Shown: piece by piece, positions 52,379 to 60,870 of the stretch | How the letters are laid out: each line of letters starts with the position of its first letter | How positions within the stretch are numbered: position 1 is the first letter of the stretch | Source: Bacteroides sp. | Lineage (GTDB): Bacteria > Bacteroidota > Bacteroidia > Bacteroidales > Bacteroidaceae | Direction: 5' to 3' | Assembly (NCBI GenBank): GCA_017992695.1 | Contig: JAGOOC010000002.1 | Coordinates: 62,001-126,000 of the forward strand | Length of the DNA: 64,000 nucleotides | Made by a program: the position numbers and the translations under genes | The notes under the pieces: model-generated | Seen by the model: the letters and a program-made list of their open reading frames with translations, nothing else | The model's database searches: none | What the model was told of the DNA's origin: nothing

Positions 52379-52386
52379 CAAAAGTA
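52379..52386 (-). promoter_or_regulatory. -7 box of the 209-aa gene
   Basis: Minus-strand TACTTTTG, matching TAnnTTTG, 40 nt upstream of the ATG at 52339. Confidence 0.55.
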
Positions 52387-52696
52387 GTAAATATCTTGAT
52401 TGTCACCAACTATTCTTGATCTTTCAGTGTGAAGTAAAATGGATGAAGCTCGAATTAAGATTTTGTTGCTGGTGCATACACTCGTTTGTCGACTTGGAAC
52501 AGGCAAGTTTAAACATAAAAACTTCAAATTTAATGAGCCGTTTACAGCACTTTGCTTTGTTCACGAATAGTTGCGTGCAGTCGGAATTTGTAACTACTTT
52601 CACGTGCATTAGGCTCTTAATTCCCTTTTTTGATTGATTTTGATGGAAATATGCAAAAAAAACATGCTTTTTATGTATTTATTTCAGGAAAGAATG
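52387..52696. other. AT-rich intergenic region
   Basis: About 310 bases between two divergent promoters. A 73-codon plus-strand frame exists but lacks a start context and has an implausible Cys/Phe-rich composition. No other structure was recognised. Confidence 0.4.
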
Positions 52697-52704
52697 TATT
52701 TTTG
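52697..52704 (+). promoter_or_regulatory. -7 box of the histone H1-like gene
   Basis: TATTTTTG matches TAnnTTTG, 31 nt before the ATG at 52736. Confidence 0.6.
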
Positions 52705-52735
52705 CCCATCATTATTAACGATAATAAAAAGGATT

Positions 52736-52912
52736 ATGAAAGAATTAGTAGAAAAATTATCTGCTCTTTGTGCTGAATTTGCAAAAGACGCAAGTGCTCA
52801 AGTAGAGAATGGCAATAAAGCAGCAGGAACTCGTGCTCGTAAAGTATCTTTGGAAATAGAGAAAGCGATGAAAGAATTCCGTAAAGTTTCTATCGAAGAA
52901 AGCAAGAAATAA
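52736..52912 (+). CDS. Histone H1-like (Hc1-type) small DNA-binding protein
   Basis: A 58-aa basic, helical protein (MKELVEKLSALCAEFAKDAS, then NKAAGTRARKVSLEIEKAMK and EFRKVSIEESKK) that matches the histone H1-like proteins annotated in Bacteroides. Such proteins are thought to compact or shield DNA. The frame opens at 52634, but the promoter box and the family length fix ATG 52736. It has its own promoter and terminator, indicating a free-standing, probably highly expressed gene. Confidence 0.85.
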   Translation: MKELVEKLSALCAEFAKDASAQVENGNKAAGTRARKVSLEIEKAMKEFRKVSIEESKK

Positions 52913-52938
52913 ATCGATTTTCGTGAAAAGATTTTGGA

Positions 52939-52966
52939 AACCACGCCTGCAGGTGTGGTTTTTTTG
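52939..52966 (+). terminator. Terminator after the histone H1-like gene
   Basis: AACCAC pairs with GTGGTT, extended by G-T and CC/GG, loop TGCA, followed by seven T. Confidence 0.85.
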
Positions 52967-52990
52967 TTGCTGTTTTATTAACTCAAAACA

Positions 52991-53022
52991 TTTGTGCATT
53001 GGGCAAAACCTTTGTACTTTTG
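52991..53022 (+). promoter_or_regulatory. Promoter of rluF
   Basis: A -33 TTTG (52991-52994) and a -7 TACTTTTG (53015-53022) are separated by 20 nt, the most complete promoter seen in this window. The ATG follows 24 nt later. Confidence 0.7.
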
Positions 53023-53046
53023 CATCCTATTATATAAACAAGCTGC

Positions 53047-54114
53047 ATGGAGTATAGATTAAACAAATACATTAGTGGTTCAGGCTATTGTTCGAGACGA
53101 GAAGCCGACAGATTTATTGAAGATGGACAGGTAACCATTGATGGTAAACGAGCAAGTATCGGGATGCGTGTGATGCCCGGGCAGAAAGTAAAAGTATGCG
53201 GAGAGCTTATTGTCAATGAGCACGAACCGATATATATCGCTTTCAACAAGCCCGTAGGCATAGTGAGCACAACCGATACGAATGAAAAAAACAACATCGT
53301 TGAGTACATCAGCCATGAGCAACGTATATTCCCTATCGGTCGTTTAGATAAAGACTCACAGGGATTAATTTTACTCACAAACGATGGTGACATCGTAAAT
53401 AAGATACTCCGTGTGGGCAACAACCACAAAAAAGAGTACATTGTCAAAGTCAATAAACCTATCACGAAAGAGTTTCTTACCAAGATGGCGCAAGGTGTTC
53501 CCATCCTTGATCGGGTTACCCGCCGTTGCGAGATTGTAGAGATTAACCCTTATACCTTCCAAATATCCTTGGTTCAAGGGCTCAATCGCCAAATTCGCCG
53601 CATGTGCGAATACTTTGATTATGATGTAGTCAAGTTGGAACGTATCCAGATTATGAATATTAAACTCGGTGGTTTGGGCCAAGGTAGTTGGAGAAACCTT
53701 ACGGGTTCCGAGCTCGAAGGACTATTCGATCTGTTGGAAGATTCGGATGTTGGAACTCAAACCAAGAAACCTGCCAATAGCAATAAAGGGATGAACAGGG
53801 CTTTAGAGGCGTACGACATCAAAACCAATTACCGCAAAGCAAGTAGTGTGGCGAATCTTGCCAAATCAACAAGATCAGATAAAACATCAACAAATTCAGA
53901 TAAATCATCTGTAAAGTCGGCTAAATCGCCTTATAAACCTGTCGAAGCAGTTGCAAAAGAAAAGCCGTCGAGAAAGAAAGAGGGAGGTGGACCACGGGTC
54001 GGTAAATCAAGAGTTGCTCCCAAAGGCGCAGCAAGCAAAAGTGCAACAAGCAAAAGTGCACCAAGCAAAAGTGCACCGAGCAAACAGCGCTCACCATTGA
54101 AAAAAACGAGATAA
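53047..54114 (+). CDS. rluF: 23S rRNA pseudouridine synthase RluF-type with basic repetitive tail
   Basis: A 355-aa protein. Residues 1-60 form the S4 RNA-binding domain ([20 protein letters not shown]) and 60-235 the RsuA-type catalytic domain with [17 protein letters not shown] (Asp101) and [18 protein letters not shown]. The body matches RluF, which modifies U2604. After about residue 240 there is a tail of over 100 residues rich in Ser, Lys and Ala, encoded near the end by 15-bp repeats. The tail is likely disordered and nucleic-acid binding. Confidence 0.92.
   Translation: MEYRLNKYISGSGYCSRREADRFIEDGQVTIDGKRASIGMRVMPGQKVKVCGELIVNEHEPIYIAFNKPVGIVSTTDTNEKNNIVEYISHEQRIFPIGRLDKDSQGLILLTNDGDIVNKILRVGNNHKKEYIVKVNKPITKEFLTKMAQGVPILDRVTRRCEIVEINPYTFQISLVQGLNRQIRRMCEYFDYDVVKLERIQIMNIKLGGLGQGSWRNLTGSELEGLFDLLEDSDVGTQTKKPANSNKGMNRALEAYDIKTNYRKASSVANLAKSTRSDKTSTNSDKSSVKSAKSPYKPVEAVAKEKPSRKKEGGGPRVGKSRVAPKGAASKSATSKSAPSKSAPSKQRSPLKKTR
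54029..54085 (+). repeat. 15-bp tandem repeats in the rluF tail
   Basis: Units of the form agcaaaagtgca-xca recur four times in frame and encode [10 protein letters not shown]. Unit number could vary by replication slippage without breaking the frame. Confidence 0.75.
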
Positions 54115-54216
54115 AAAACACACGGTCATTTACGGCCATTGAAGCGTATTCATGCATGCTCAAATAGATCGGGGCGTTGTTGGTTGGGTTCGGTTAACCC
54201 GCTTGCAACGGCCCGT

Positions 54217-55089
54217 TTAATTGGGTGTAATGTCGCTCTTGTCGAGCCTTTCTCCACAATATTTGCAGTAAAGCGCATGCTCTTCATGCCCCGCTTGGTG
54301 GCAGTTAGGACACTTTATATTCTCCAAGCGCTTGTACTCTTTCATCATCGACACCGATACAATGCCTGTAGGAACGGCAATGATGGTATAGCCCAGTAGC
54401 ATCACAAAGGCAGATAGCAATTTACCCAACGCAGTTACCGGGGTGATGTCGCCATAGCCCACCGTTGTCATGGTTACAATGGACCAATAGATGCTGTTGG
54501 GAATGTTGTCAAACTGCGAATTGCCTTGCGCGCCCTCTATCATATACATCAGCGTGCCAAGCGAGGTGACCAGAATAACCACAAAGAAAAAGAAGACTAT
54601 GATTTTTCTACTGCTCTGTTTGAGCGAGCGCAACAGCATTTGTCCCTCTTTGAGAAAGCTAAAGAGCTTAAAAATTCGAAACACTCGGATGAGCCTGAAA
54701 GCGCGAATAATGAGCAGATATCGCGAACCTGGCAGAAAGAAGGCCAGGTATAGCGGAAGCGTAGCCAATAAGTCGATGATGCCAAAGAAGCTGAAAATAT
54801 ATTTTCGAGGGCTGGGTGAGCAGTAGATACGTGTAAGATATTCGAAGGTAAAGAAAGCGGTAAAGAGATACTCAAGCGTAATAAACAACAGGGCTAAATA
54901 TGGAGGTAGTCCTGTCAAAGATTCGAGGATAACGATTGCGATGCTGAACAAGATACAGCCGATAAGTGCTACGTCGAATGCTTTACCTTTCGGCGTATTG
55001 GCTTGGAAAATAATGACGTATAACTTATGCTTCAACGCCTCGTTGTTCATAAATTGCTTGATTCGCAGTTTTATTTTCAATCCTTCCAT
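54217..55089 (-). CDS. Voltage-gated-type potassium channel with C-terminal zinc ribbon
   Basis: A 290-aa six-helix channel. S4 carries Arg every third residue (R129, R132, R135, R138) and the pore loop has the K+ selectivity filter TVGYGD at 209-214. The pore helix S6 ends near residue 249. Unusually, the cytoplasmic tail holds a short zinc ribbon: Cys260, Cys263, Cys275 and Cys278 (CPNC...CKYC). That module might sense metal or redox or mediate assembly. It is 22 nt downstream of no gene: the neighbouring transglycosylase lies past its own start, so the channel gene begins a separate or 5'-most unit. Confidence 0.9.
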   Translation of the reverse strand: MEGLKIKLRIKQFMNNEALKHKLYVIIFQANTPKGKAFDVALIGCILFSIAIVILESLTGLPPYLALLFITLEYLFTAFFTFEYLTRIYCSPSPRKYIFSFFGIIDLLATLPLYLAFFLPGSRYLLIIRAFRLIRVFRIFKLFSFLKEGQMLLRSLKQSSRKIIVFFFFVVILVTSLGTLMYMIEGAQGNSQFDNIPNSIYWSIVTMTTVGYGDITPVTALGKLLSAFVMLLGYTIIAVPTGIVSVSMMKEYKRLENIKCPNCHQAGHEEHALYCKYCGERLDKSDITPN

Positions 55090-55111
55090 TGGTTACATTT
55101 TTCCTGTTACT

Positions 55112-56089
55112 TTAATTAATCACCCAACGCTTGTCGTACGCAATGGTTTTTTGTGGATCATAGTTCATTCCGGCCTGTGTGGGTATGTGTAAAACGTACG
55201 TCTTGCCGGTTTTGTTCTTCAGTGTGGGTTCGCGTAACCATGAGTTGGCATCGCGCAGCTGCGCGTAGGTGATGCCCTGTTGTTGTGCATACTCGCTGAG
55301 GTTTTCGATGCTTATAGATACAGACTGCTCGATATAGGCGATGGGTGGGTATAGTTGCTCTTGTTTAAGTATAAAACCGAAACGCTGTGGAGAGGAGAAT
55401 AGCTCTTTGACGGCCAGTAGCCTAAACATATAGCGTGAAGTCTCCTCGACCAACCATAAATCCATGGCATGATCGGCCAACTGTTTGTCTAGCTGCCCCG
55501 AGATGCGTCCCTGCCCGGCATTGTAGGCTGCCGATACCGACATCCAATCGCCATATTTCGCATAGGCTTGTTGCAGGTATTTACAAGCTGCACGAGTCGA
55601 CTTCTCCACGTGGTAACGCTCGTCCACATTTTCATTCACCTCCAACCCCAATTCACGTCCTGTGGCAGGCATAATCTGCCAAAGTCCTGCTGCTCCGCTA
55701 GGCGATTTGGCCAATGGGTTGAGGCTACTCTCAATCACCATCAAGTATTTAAAATCGTCGGGGATGTTATTCTCTTTTAAAATAGGCTCTATGATAGGGA
55801 AGTATCGATTGGCGCGCTTTAGCATGAGCAGCGTGCTCGAGTGCATGTAGGTGAACGCCATAAGCTCCCGATCCATGCGTTCGCGACGGTCGTAACGCCG
55901 CAAGTCGATGGTGGTTTCACAAAAAGCAGCCTCTTCGGGAACGGTGGGTGAGGTTACGCAATAAGGAACTTCTGACTTCACGGAATGTTTCTCGTCTGCA
56001 CTCGAATGAGCGAGTAGAATGGGTGCAATAGCACCTATACTCAACGCCAAGGCTATGCTTACAAAATAGTTAATCTGTCTTCTCATCAT
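55112..56089 (-). CDS. Membrane-bound lytic transglycosylase (SLT domain)
   Basis: A 325-aa exported protein (signal about 1-27) with an SLT/MltD-like domain: VIESSLNPLAKSPSGAAGLWQIMP carries the catalytic Glu, and SAAYNAGQGRI and the preceding ARAACKYLQQ-type helix follow. These enzymes cleave glycan strands to 1,6-anhydro ends. The C-terminal region (residues 275-320) resembles a degenerate LysM (ISIENLSEYAQQQGITYAQLRD). The start codon lies 34 nt downstream of a -7 box, and the channel gene is 22 nt beyond its stop on the same strand. Confidence 0.88.
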   Translation of the reverse strand: MMRRQINYFVSIALALSIGAIAPILLAHSSADEKHSVKSEVPYCVTSPTVPEEAAFCETTIDLRRYDRRERMDRELMAFTYMHSSTLLMLKRANRYFPIIEPILKENNIPDDFKYLMVIESSLNPLAKSPSGAAGLWQIMPATGRELGLEVNENVDERYHVEKSTRAACKYLQQAYAKYGDWMSVSAAYNAGQGRISGQLDKQLADHAMDLWLVEETSRYMFRLLAVKELFSSPQRFGFILKQEQLYPPIAYIEQSVSISIENLSEYAQQQGITYAQLRDANSWLREPTLKNKTGKTYVLHIPTQAGMNYDPQKTIAYDKRWVIN

Positions 56090-56123
56090 GTTTTTTTACT
56101 ACAGTTGATTGTGTATGCATAAG

Positions 56124-56131
56124 CAAAGATA
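56124..56131 (-). promoter_or_regulatory. -7 box of the transglycosylase gene
   Basis: Minus-strand TATCTTTG, exact TAnnTTTG match, 34 nt upstream of the ATG at 56089; it probably also serves the downstream channel gene. Confidence 0.55.
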
Positions 56132-56208
56132 GTTTCATTTCTGTGTTCCAAAGAACTTTTTACTACTTTTATACGTTTTGATACCATAAACCCCTAGTCT
56201 TAACACTT

Positions 56209-57081
56209 ATGAATATTGCAATTAGCGGTGCAACCGGATACATCGGCAGGCACCTTACGGCCTTTTTCACGGCAGGTGGTCATCGTGTTGTCCCCCTGAA
56301 TCGTCTCCTTTTTCGTGAAGGTATGATGGGTGAGTTGGTTCACGCACTGTCTCATTGTGATGTAGTCATCAACTTGGCGGGTGCTCCGATCAATAAGCGA
56401 TGGACAACGGAGTACCGGAAAGAGATCATCAACAGTCGCGTTCAACTCACGCATCGACTTGTGCATGCGCTTGAAACAGTGAAGAAATCCCCCAAGCTGC
56501 TCATCTCTACCTCTGCCGTGGGGTATTACCCGTGCGATACTGTTTCAGATGAATATAGCAATACCCGCGGTAGCGGATTCTTGGCCGACCTTTGCCAAGC
56601 TTGGGAGAAAGAGGCTCAACGCTGCCCCAAACAAACGCGGTTGGTGATTACTCGTTTCGGGTTAGTGCTTTCGCCCGATGGGGGAGTGATGCAACAGATG
56701 CTTCTTCCCATTCAAAAGATTCGCCTGTCGCTAGCTTTCGGCCCCGGCACTCAACCTTTTCCGTGGGTCGAGATGAACGATCTTTGCCGTGCCATGGCTT
56801 TTATTATTGACCATGAGTCGGTGCAGGGCGTGGTCAATTTGGTCGCCCCTCAGGATATCACCCAATATGCCTTTGCCCGCTCTTTGGGCAAAGCCTATGG
56901 TGCTTGTCGAACAGTGTTGATACCCAACCGGCTCATTCATCTGTTGATGGGCGAACAAGGCAACATGCTAACCACGGGACAATACGTGCACCCTACACGG
57001 ATGCTCGATGCCGGATTCAGCTTTCTCACCCCTACTATAGAAGATCTTTTGGAAGAAAACGAGCCGAAGTATACCGGCTGA
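56209..57081 (+). CDS. TIGR01777-family NAD(P)-dependent epimerase/oxidoreductase
   Basis: A 290-aa extended short-chain dehydrogenase of the YfcH/SulA-like group. The Rossmann motif GATGYIGRHL is at residues 7-16, NLAGAPINKRWT and STSAVGYYP (with the active-site Tyr) follow, and the C-terminal DUF1731-like region includes HPTRMLDAGFSF. The substrate is unknown. A GNAT-like gene follows after 34 nt. Confidence 0.88.
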   Translation: MNIAISGATGYIGRHLTAFFTAGGHRVVPLNRLLFREGMMGELVHALSHCDVVINLAGAPINKRWTTEYRKEIINSRVQLTHRLVHALETVKKSPKLLISTSAVGYYPCDTVSDEYSNTRGSGFLADLCQAWEKEAQRCPKQTRLVITRFGLVLSPDGGVMQQMLLPIQKIRLSLAFGPGTQPFPWVEMNDLCRAMAFIIDHESVQGVVNLVAPQDITQYAFARSLGKAYGACRTVLIPNRLIHLLMGEQGNMLTTGQYVHPTRMLDAGFSFLTPTIEDLLEENEPKYTG

Positions 57082-57115
57082 ATAGAAGAGTTTTATTTAT
57101 GAATAATTTAACGAA

Positions 57116-57394
57116 ATGGAAAATGTACTGATGGATTATGAAATTACTCATCAACCTGAACAGAAACTTTTTCAGACTCAGGTAGAGGGACGCACTGCGT
57201 TTGTGCAGTATCGCTTGGTCGGTGATAGTTTAGATATCATCCACACCATTGTGCCTCGGCCCCTTGAGGGCAAAGGGATAGCCTCTGCATTGGTAAAAGC
57301 AGCCTATGACTATGCTGTTGCACAGGGATTATCTCCAAAGGCTACTTGTTCGTATGCCGTAAAGTGGCTCGAAAGATATCAGCTTAATGGGTGA
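57116..57394 (+). CDS. GNAT-like N-acetyltransferase, short (YjdJ type)
   Basis: A 92-aa protein of the small GCN5-related group: VDSLDIIHTIV-type strand (DSLDIIHTIVPRPLEGKGIA) leads to the acetyl-CoA loop EGKGIASALVKAA, then KATCSYAVKWLERY. Such single-domain proteins are usually uncharacterised. ATG 57116 is given; ATG 57131 is an alternative. Confidence 0.85.
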   Translation: MENVLMDYEITHQPEQKLFQTQVEGRTAFVQYRLVGDSLDIIHTIVPRPLEGKGIASALVKAAYDYAVAQGLSPKATCSYAVKWLERYQLNG

Positions 57395-57411
57395 GTGAGC
57401 TCGCTTGGTCG

Positions 57412-58152
57412 TTAGTTTTTTACGGGCAATCGCTCCCATACCCAGCGTGGCATCATTCGCCAGAAGAAGACTAGAATAACGTATCGCCAGTCAATGACAG
57501 CGATACGTTTTTTTCGATTCAACGCTTTCACTATCTTTGCAGCAACAGTCGTAGTGTTCATCAGCATGGGGTAGTTGCGGTCTTTGAGTAAATCTGTCGA
57601 TACGAATCCGGGCCGTATGTCGGTAATGTAGATAGGCAGTTTTTTCAAGCGAGCCAACTGTGCCAATGCGTCCATATAAGTGTTTTGGTAGCGTTTCGTA
57701 GCTGAATAGGCAGGGGCAACACCAATACCTTTGGTTCCGGCGATGGAGCTGATTACGGCGAGGTGGCCTCTACCTTGTTGCTGAAAGTAGCGGAAGGCAG
57801 CCACCGTCATTCGGGTGAAGCCCTCAACGTTGGTGTGGGTCGTGATGAGCTCGATGTTGGCATCTAGCTTCGGATTTTGATACCCAACACCCGAACTGAG
57901 TAAAAACAGGTCCATTCCGCCCAGCTTGTCGATAAGTTGCTGCAACTGTTCTACTGCATGGGGGTGAGTCACATCCAACGTTTGTATTTCGACCCTATCG
58001 GGGGCAGTGCTTTGCAAGGCTTCCAGAGCCGCTTGTCGTCGTCCGGCAATGCCTACGCTCCACCCTTGTTGCAACAACTCCTTGGTTACCTCACACCCAA
58101 TGCCCGAGGTGGCACCGATGATTACTGCCCGTTTAGTCTCCTTTACCTCCAT
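57412..58152 (-). CDS. Short-chain dehydrogenase/reductase
   Basis: A 246-aa SDR with cofactor motif GATSGIGCE, SSGVG (in place of NNAG) and catalytic Ser/Tyr/Lys in ISSIAG and YSATK. A C-terminal hydrophobic stretch (RYVILVFFWRMMP) may tether it to the membrane. The substrate is not known. The frame extends to a TTG at 58179, but ATG 58152 is the more likely start. It is convergent with the GNAT-like gene. Confidence 0.9.
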   Translation of the reverse strand: MEVKETKRAVIIGATSGIGCEVTKELLQQGWSVGIAGRRQAALEALQSTAPDRVEIQTLDVTHPHAVEQLQQLIDKLGGMDLFLLSSGVGYQNPKLDANIELITTHTNVEGFTRMTVAAFRYFQQQGRGHLAVISSIAGTKGIGVAPAYSATKRYQNTYMDALAQLARLKKLPIYITDIRPGFVSTDLLKDRNYPMLMNTTTVAAKIVKALNRKKRIAVIDWRYVILVFFWRMMPRWVWERLPVKN

Positions 58153-58268
58153 AATCAAATTCGTTTGTTGTTTCTTCAACGATAATTAATTCTTTCTTCA
58201 ACTACATCACATTCACTTCATTTTGATGACATGGGATTGTTTCCATACTCCACGGCTGCGAAATACTT

Positions 58269-58673
58269 TCACCCTTTCACTCCTTGTAGTTCTACTTCGA
58301 AAATGAGGGTAGAGTAGGCCGGGATGTTTCCGCTTGCCCGTGTGCCGTACCCCAGTTGGTAGGGGATATAAATCATCCAGCGCGATCCGTCGGGCATGGC
58401 CTTCAATGCCTCTTGCCAGCCATCTATTACTTCGTTTACTTTAAATATCTCGGGGCGCTTTCGGGCAAACGAGTTATCGAACTCCTTGCCGTCAATTAAG
58501 GTTCCGCGATAATGCACCTTCACGGTGCTGCGGGCTTTGGGCATTGTACCTCTCCCTTCTAACAAGATTTGGTATTGCACGCCACAGGGCAACTCCATTA
58601 CTCCCTCTTTCTGAAGGTTCTCTTCGAGAAAGCGGATATTGGCTTCTTTATAGGCTTGATGTTTCAGGCTCAT
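58269..58673 (-). CDS. FKBP-type peptidyl-prolyl isomerase
   Basis: A 134-aa protein with a short helical N-terminus and an FKBP domain: VKVHYRGTLIDGKEFDNSF, VIDGWQEALKAMPDGSRWMIYIP and LGYGTRASGNIPAYSTLIFEVEL. No signal peptide is seen, so it is likely cytoplasmic. The frame extends to 58748, but a -7 box at 58704-58711 lies inside that extension, which fixes ATG 58673. Confidence 0.92.
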   Translation of the reverse strand: MSLKHQAYKEANIRFLEENLQKEGVMELPCGVQYQILLEGRGTMPKARSTVKVHYRGTLIDGKEFDNSFARKRPEIFKVNEVIDGWQEALKAMPDGSRWMIYIPYQLGYGTRASGNIPAYSTLIFEVELQGVKG

Positions 58674-58703
58674 ACTACTGATTTTGTTTTGATTGATCGG
58701 GCA

Positions 58704-58711
58704 CAAAGATA
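58704..58711 (-). promoter_or_regulatory. -7 box of the FKBP gene
   Basis: Minus-strand TATCTTTG, exact TAnnTTTG match, 30 nt before the ATG at 58673; it decides the start codon. Confidence 0.6.
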
Positions 58712-58748
58712 CACAGAAAAAACGGTACCGCGATTCACATCGGAGCAC

Positions 58749-59402
58749 CGTTACAACACAAACACAAAATAAAACACGACAAAACTACTATGTAATCTTT
58801 CCTGCTATGCCATGGCGGCATAGGCATCAGCTATGTATATGCACATACCCATAACTGCATTCAGTCCGATTTACATAATGATTAACATATTAAACGCTTG
58901 TTTGTTCTCGAATAATGCATATATTTTTATGAAAATTACAATTTTATTAGAATTAATAGCGTCGGTGTCTTTTATAAATAGGCTGTGAGTTGAAATTCTG
59001 TGGCATCATCACTTGTGTTCTCTTGTTTTAATGGATAGGTAAACATTAATTCTAATCGACAATATTGTGTTAAATGTTAACATAATGCTGTTCTTTTGTT
59101 AACAAGCCGATTGTGCTATTAAATCCTGTTATATTATTGCACGTTGTTATCTGAAAATTTGCGTATTACGTTCTGGTTTGTATCTTTGTATCACGTTTTT
59201 TTCATAAGTATTAGATTTAAGGTTAATCAGAGATTGGTTGCTCGTGAGAGTATCCAATCTTTTTTTTATACCCTCATTAAATACGATCTTCTCATGTATC
59301 GATACTTTTTTGTTTTTTTTCACTTCATTCGAGAGCAAAAAGCATTTTATTTTGTTCTAACAGTATGATTTGTGCGTTCGTGAATCAATTATAGTATGTA
59401 CA
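58749..59402. other. Long AT-rich gene-free region
   Basis: About 650 bases with no convincing gene. Two frames of 60-75 codons around 59144-59368 are Phe/Tyr-rich and lack start context. GTTAAC occurs at 59076-59081 and 59098-59103. No RNA family was recognised. Confidence 0.5.
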
Positions 59403-60026
59403 GTGAATAAGACGAATGGTTACGAGAAAGTTTTTTCATGTTTTGCTACACTTATGGGGGTGTTTTTATTGCTTTCTTGTTCGGGCAACAGTAAAGGGCA
59501 GAAGGGTGCTGGTGCAACCGTGGCCGAATTGCCGAAGGCAAAAGAGGTCGTTACTTATTATAGTACTTCTTTGGAAGTACTAAGAAATCTGGTTAACGAA
59601 AAAGAGATTAACGCTCTTTTGACGCATATGAATTTGAAAGGAAAGAATGTTGAAGTTCCTGCGATCATCCAACCGATCATCTCTTCGAAAGACAGTGCCA
59701 TGGTAATGAATCCACATACCTGCTTTAATGCAGAAACGCGACAAATGTCTTCCGATCCGCTAAGTATACTCAACCTATATACAGGTAGGCATACCATGCG
59801 TGATGCTCGTATAGACCATGATATCACAGAACTTGCCAAAGAGTTACAATTGGCCAAGCGGCTACCAGCAGTGCCCGATCATGCAAAGGAGATGAAAGAT
59901 TACGATCAGTTTCTCTCTCACGTTGAGGCATTTTTGAAAATATTGCCCGAAGTTAGACAGGATGGTTCCTACACCGAGTCGGGCTATGATAAGCTACATA
60001 ATGCTTACTCGGCTGCCACTGACTGA
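59403..60026 (+). CDS. Putative lipoprotein of unknown function
   Basis: A 207-aa protein with an n-region NKTNGYEK, a hydrophobic stretch VFSCFATLMGVFLLLSC and lipobox LLSC (about Cys28). The mature part is helical and charged (residues 60-200), with no recognised family. The frame starts at a TTG (59370); GTG 59403 gives a normal lipoprotein signal and is preferred, though no ATG is available. It precedes the lipocalin gene by 92 nt. Confidence 0.65.
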   Translation: MNKTNGYEKVFSCFATLMGVFLLLSCSGNSKGQKGAGATVAELPKAKEVVTYYSTSLEVLRNLVNEKEINALLTHMNLKGKNVEVPAIIQPIISSKDSAMVMNPHTCFNAETRQMSSDPLSILNLYTGRHTMRDARIDHDITELAKELQLAKRLPAVPDHAKEMKDYDQFLSHVEAFLKILPEVRQDGSYTESGYDKLHNAYSAATD

Positions 60027-60118
60027 TTTTAAATTAACTTGTAGCTCGACTGCGCTTGGTGTGCGTAGTCTATAAAAATCCTTACGATTAAAATGATAAA
60101 TCGAAAAACGAAATACAG

Positions 60119-60589
60119 ATGAGCAAATTTTGGGCTATAAAAGACGATGTGCAAACCGTACCTTACGTTGATTTGGAACGGTATATGGGTCTATGGTATG
60201 AAATCGCGAGTTATCCGAAGTGGTTTGAGAAAGGCTTGACCGATGTATCTGCTTACTACGCCATTGATGGAAACTCTGTTAACGTAATAAATTCGGGCTA
60301 TAAAAACGGGAAGTTAAAAAGAGCTAAGGGCAGAGCTGCGGTTGTGGAAGGGTGGGGGAATGCTCGCTTGAAAGTGAGCTTCTTTCGTCCTTTCTATGGC
60401 AAATACTGGGTAGTTGATTTAGCTCCAGACTATTCTTGGGCTGTGGTGTCACACCCCCGACGCTCTTCGCTATGGATATTGTGTCGCACAAAGACAATGG
60501 ATGAAGCTTGCTATGAGTCTATACTCAACAGGCTTGCATCGAATGGTTTTGATACTTCATTATTGGTACGTATGCACCACAGCTTATGA
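60119..60589 (+). CDS. Lipocalin family protein (Blc-like), without signal peptide
   Basis: A 156-aa lipocalin: YMGLWYEIASYPKWFEKG is the GxW motif strand, VKVSFFRPFYGKYWVVDLAPDYSW-type region (LKVSFFRPFYGKYWVVDL) and SLWILCRTKTMDE match bacterial Blc. Blc is usually an outer-membrane lipoprotein that binds lysophospholipid; here the ATG yields MSKFWAIKDDV with no lipobox or signal peptide, so a cytoplasmic location is predicted. A hairpin terminator follows. Confidence 0.88.
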   Translation: MSKFWAIKDDVQTVPYVDLERYMGLWYEIASYPKWFEKGLTDVSAYYAIDGNSVNVINSGYKNGKLKRAKGRAAVVEGWGNARLKVSFFRPFYGKYWVVDLAPDYSWAVVSHPRRSSLWILCRTKTMDEACYESILNRLASNGFDTSLLVRMHHSL

Positions 60590-60640
60590 GTTTTTTAATG
60601 CAACAATCTTGTCGTTTTTTAACAACTTATCACTTTTAAT

Positions 60641-60680
60641 AGGTGTATATGGTAGGTAAAACCTCCATATGCACCTTTTT
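60641..60680 (+). terminator. Terminator between the lipocalin and the convergent small gene
   Basis: AGGTGTATATGG pairs with CCATATGCACCT (one G-T pair), with an inner AGGT/ACCT stem, followed by five T on the plus strand. Confidence 0.78.
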
Positions 60681-60685
60681 GGGGG

Positions 60686-60844
60686 TTATTTTTTTACTGA
60701 TGTTTCCTTCTCTTCCGTTTTGGGCTTAGGCTGCGTTGCGCCTACCTGTTTCTTCTTACTTACTCCAAATTTACGCTCTTTTTCCCAAGCGGCCTTTCTC
60801 GCTTCGTACTCAGCATGTTGCTTCTCTAAATAATTATCTGCCAT
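60686..60844 (-). CDS. Small basic protein, 52 aa, last gene of the condensin-like operon
   Basis: ATG at 60844 (after CAAAAAGAA), TAA at 60686-60688. The 52-aa product begins MADNYLEKQHAEYEARKAAW and is Lys/Glu-rich with a helical N-terminal half and a basic, probably disordered tail (SKKKQVGATQPKPK). It starts 27 nt after the Toprim gene on the same strand. No family is recognised. It may be a passenger or a nucleic-acid-binding accessory. Confidence 0.7.
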   Translation of the reverse strand: MADNYLEKQHAEYEARKAAWEKERKFGVSKKKQVGATQPKPKTEEKETSVKK

Positions 60845-60870
60845 TTCTTTTTGTATTAATTTGTTTACTA

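Noticed and set aside
52416..52637. A 73-codon plus-strand frame upstream of the histone H1-like gene
   Set aside because: Cys/Phe-rich composition, no ribosome-binding or promoter context, and it lies between two divergent promoters.
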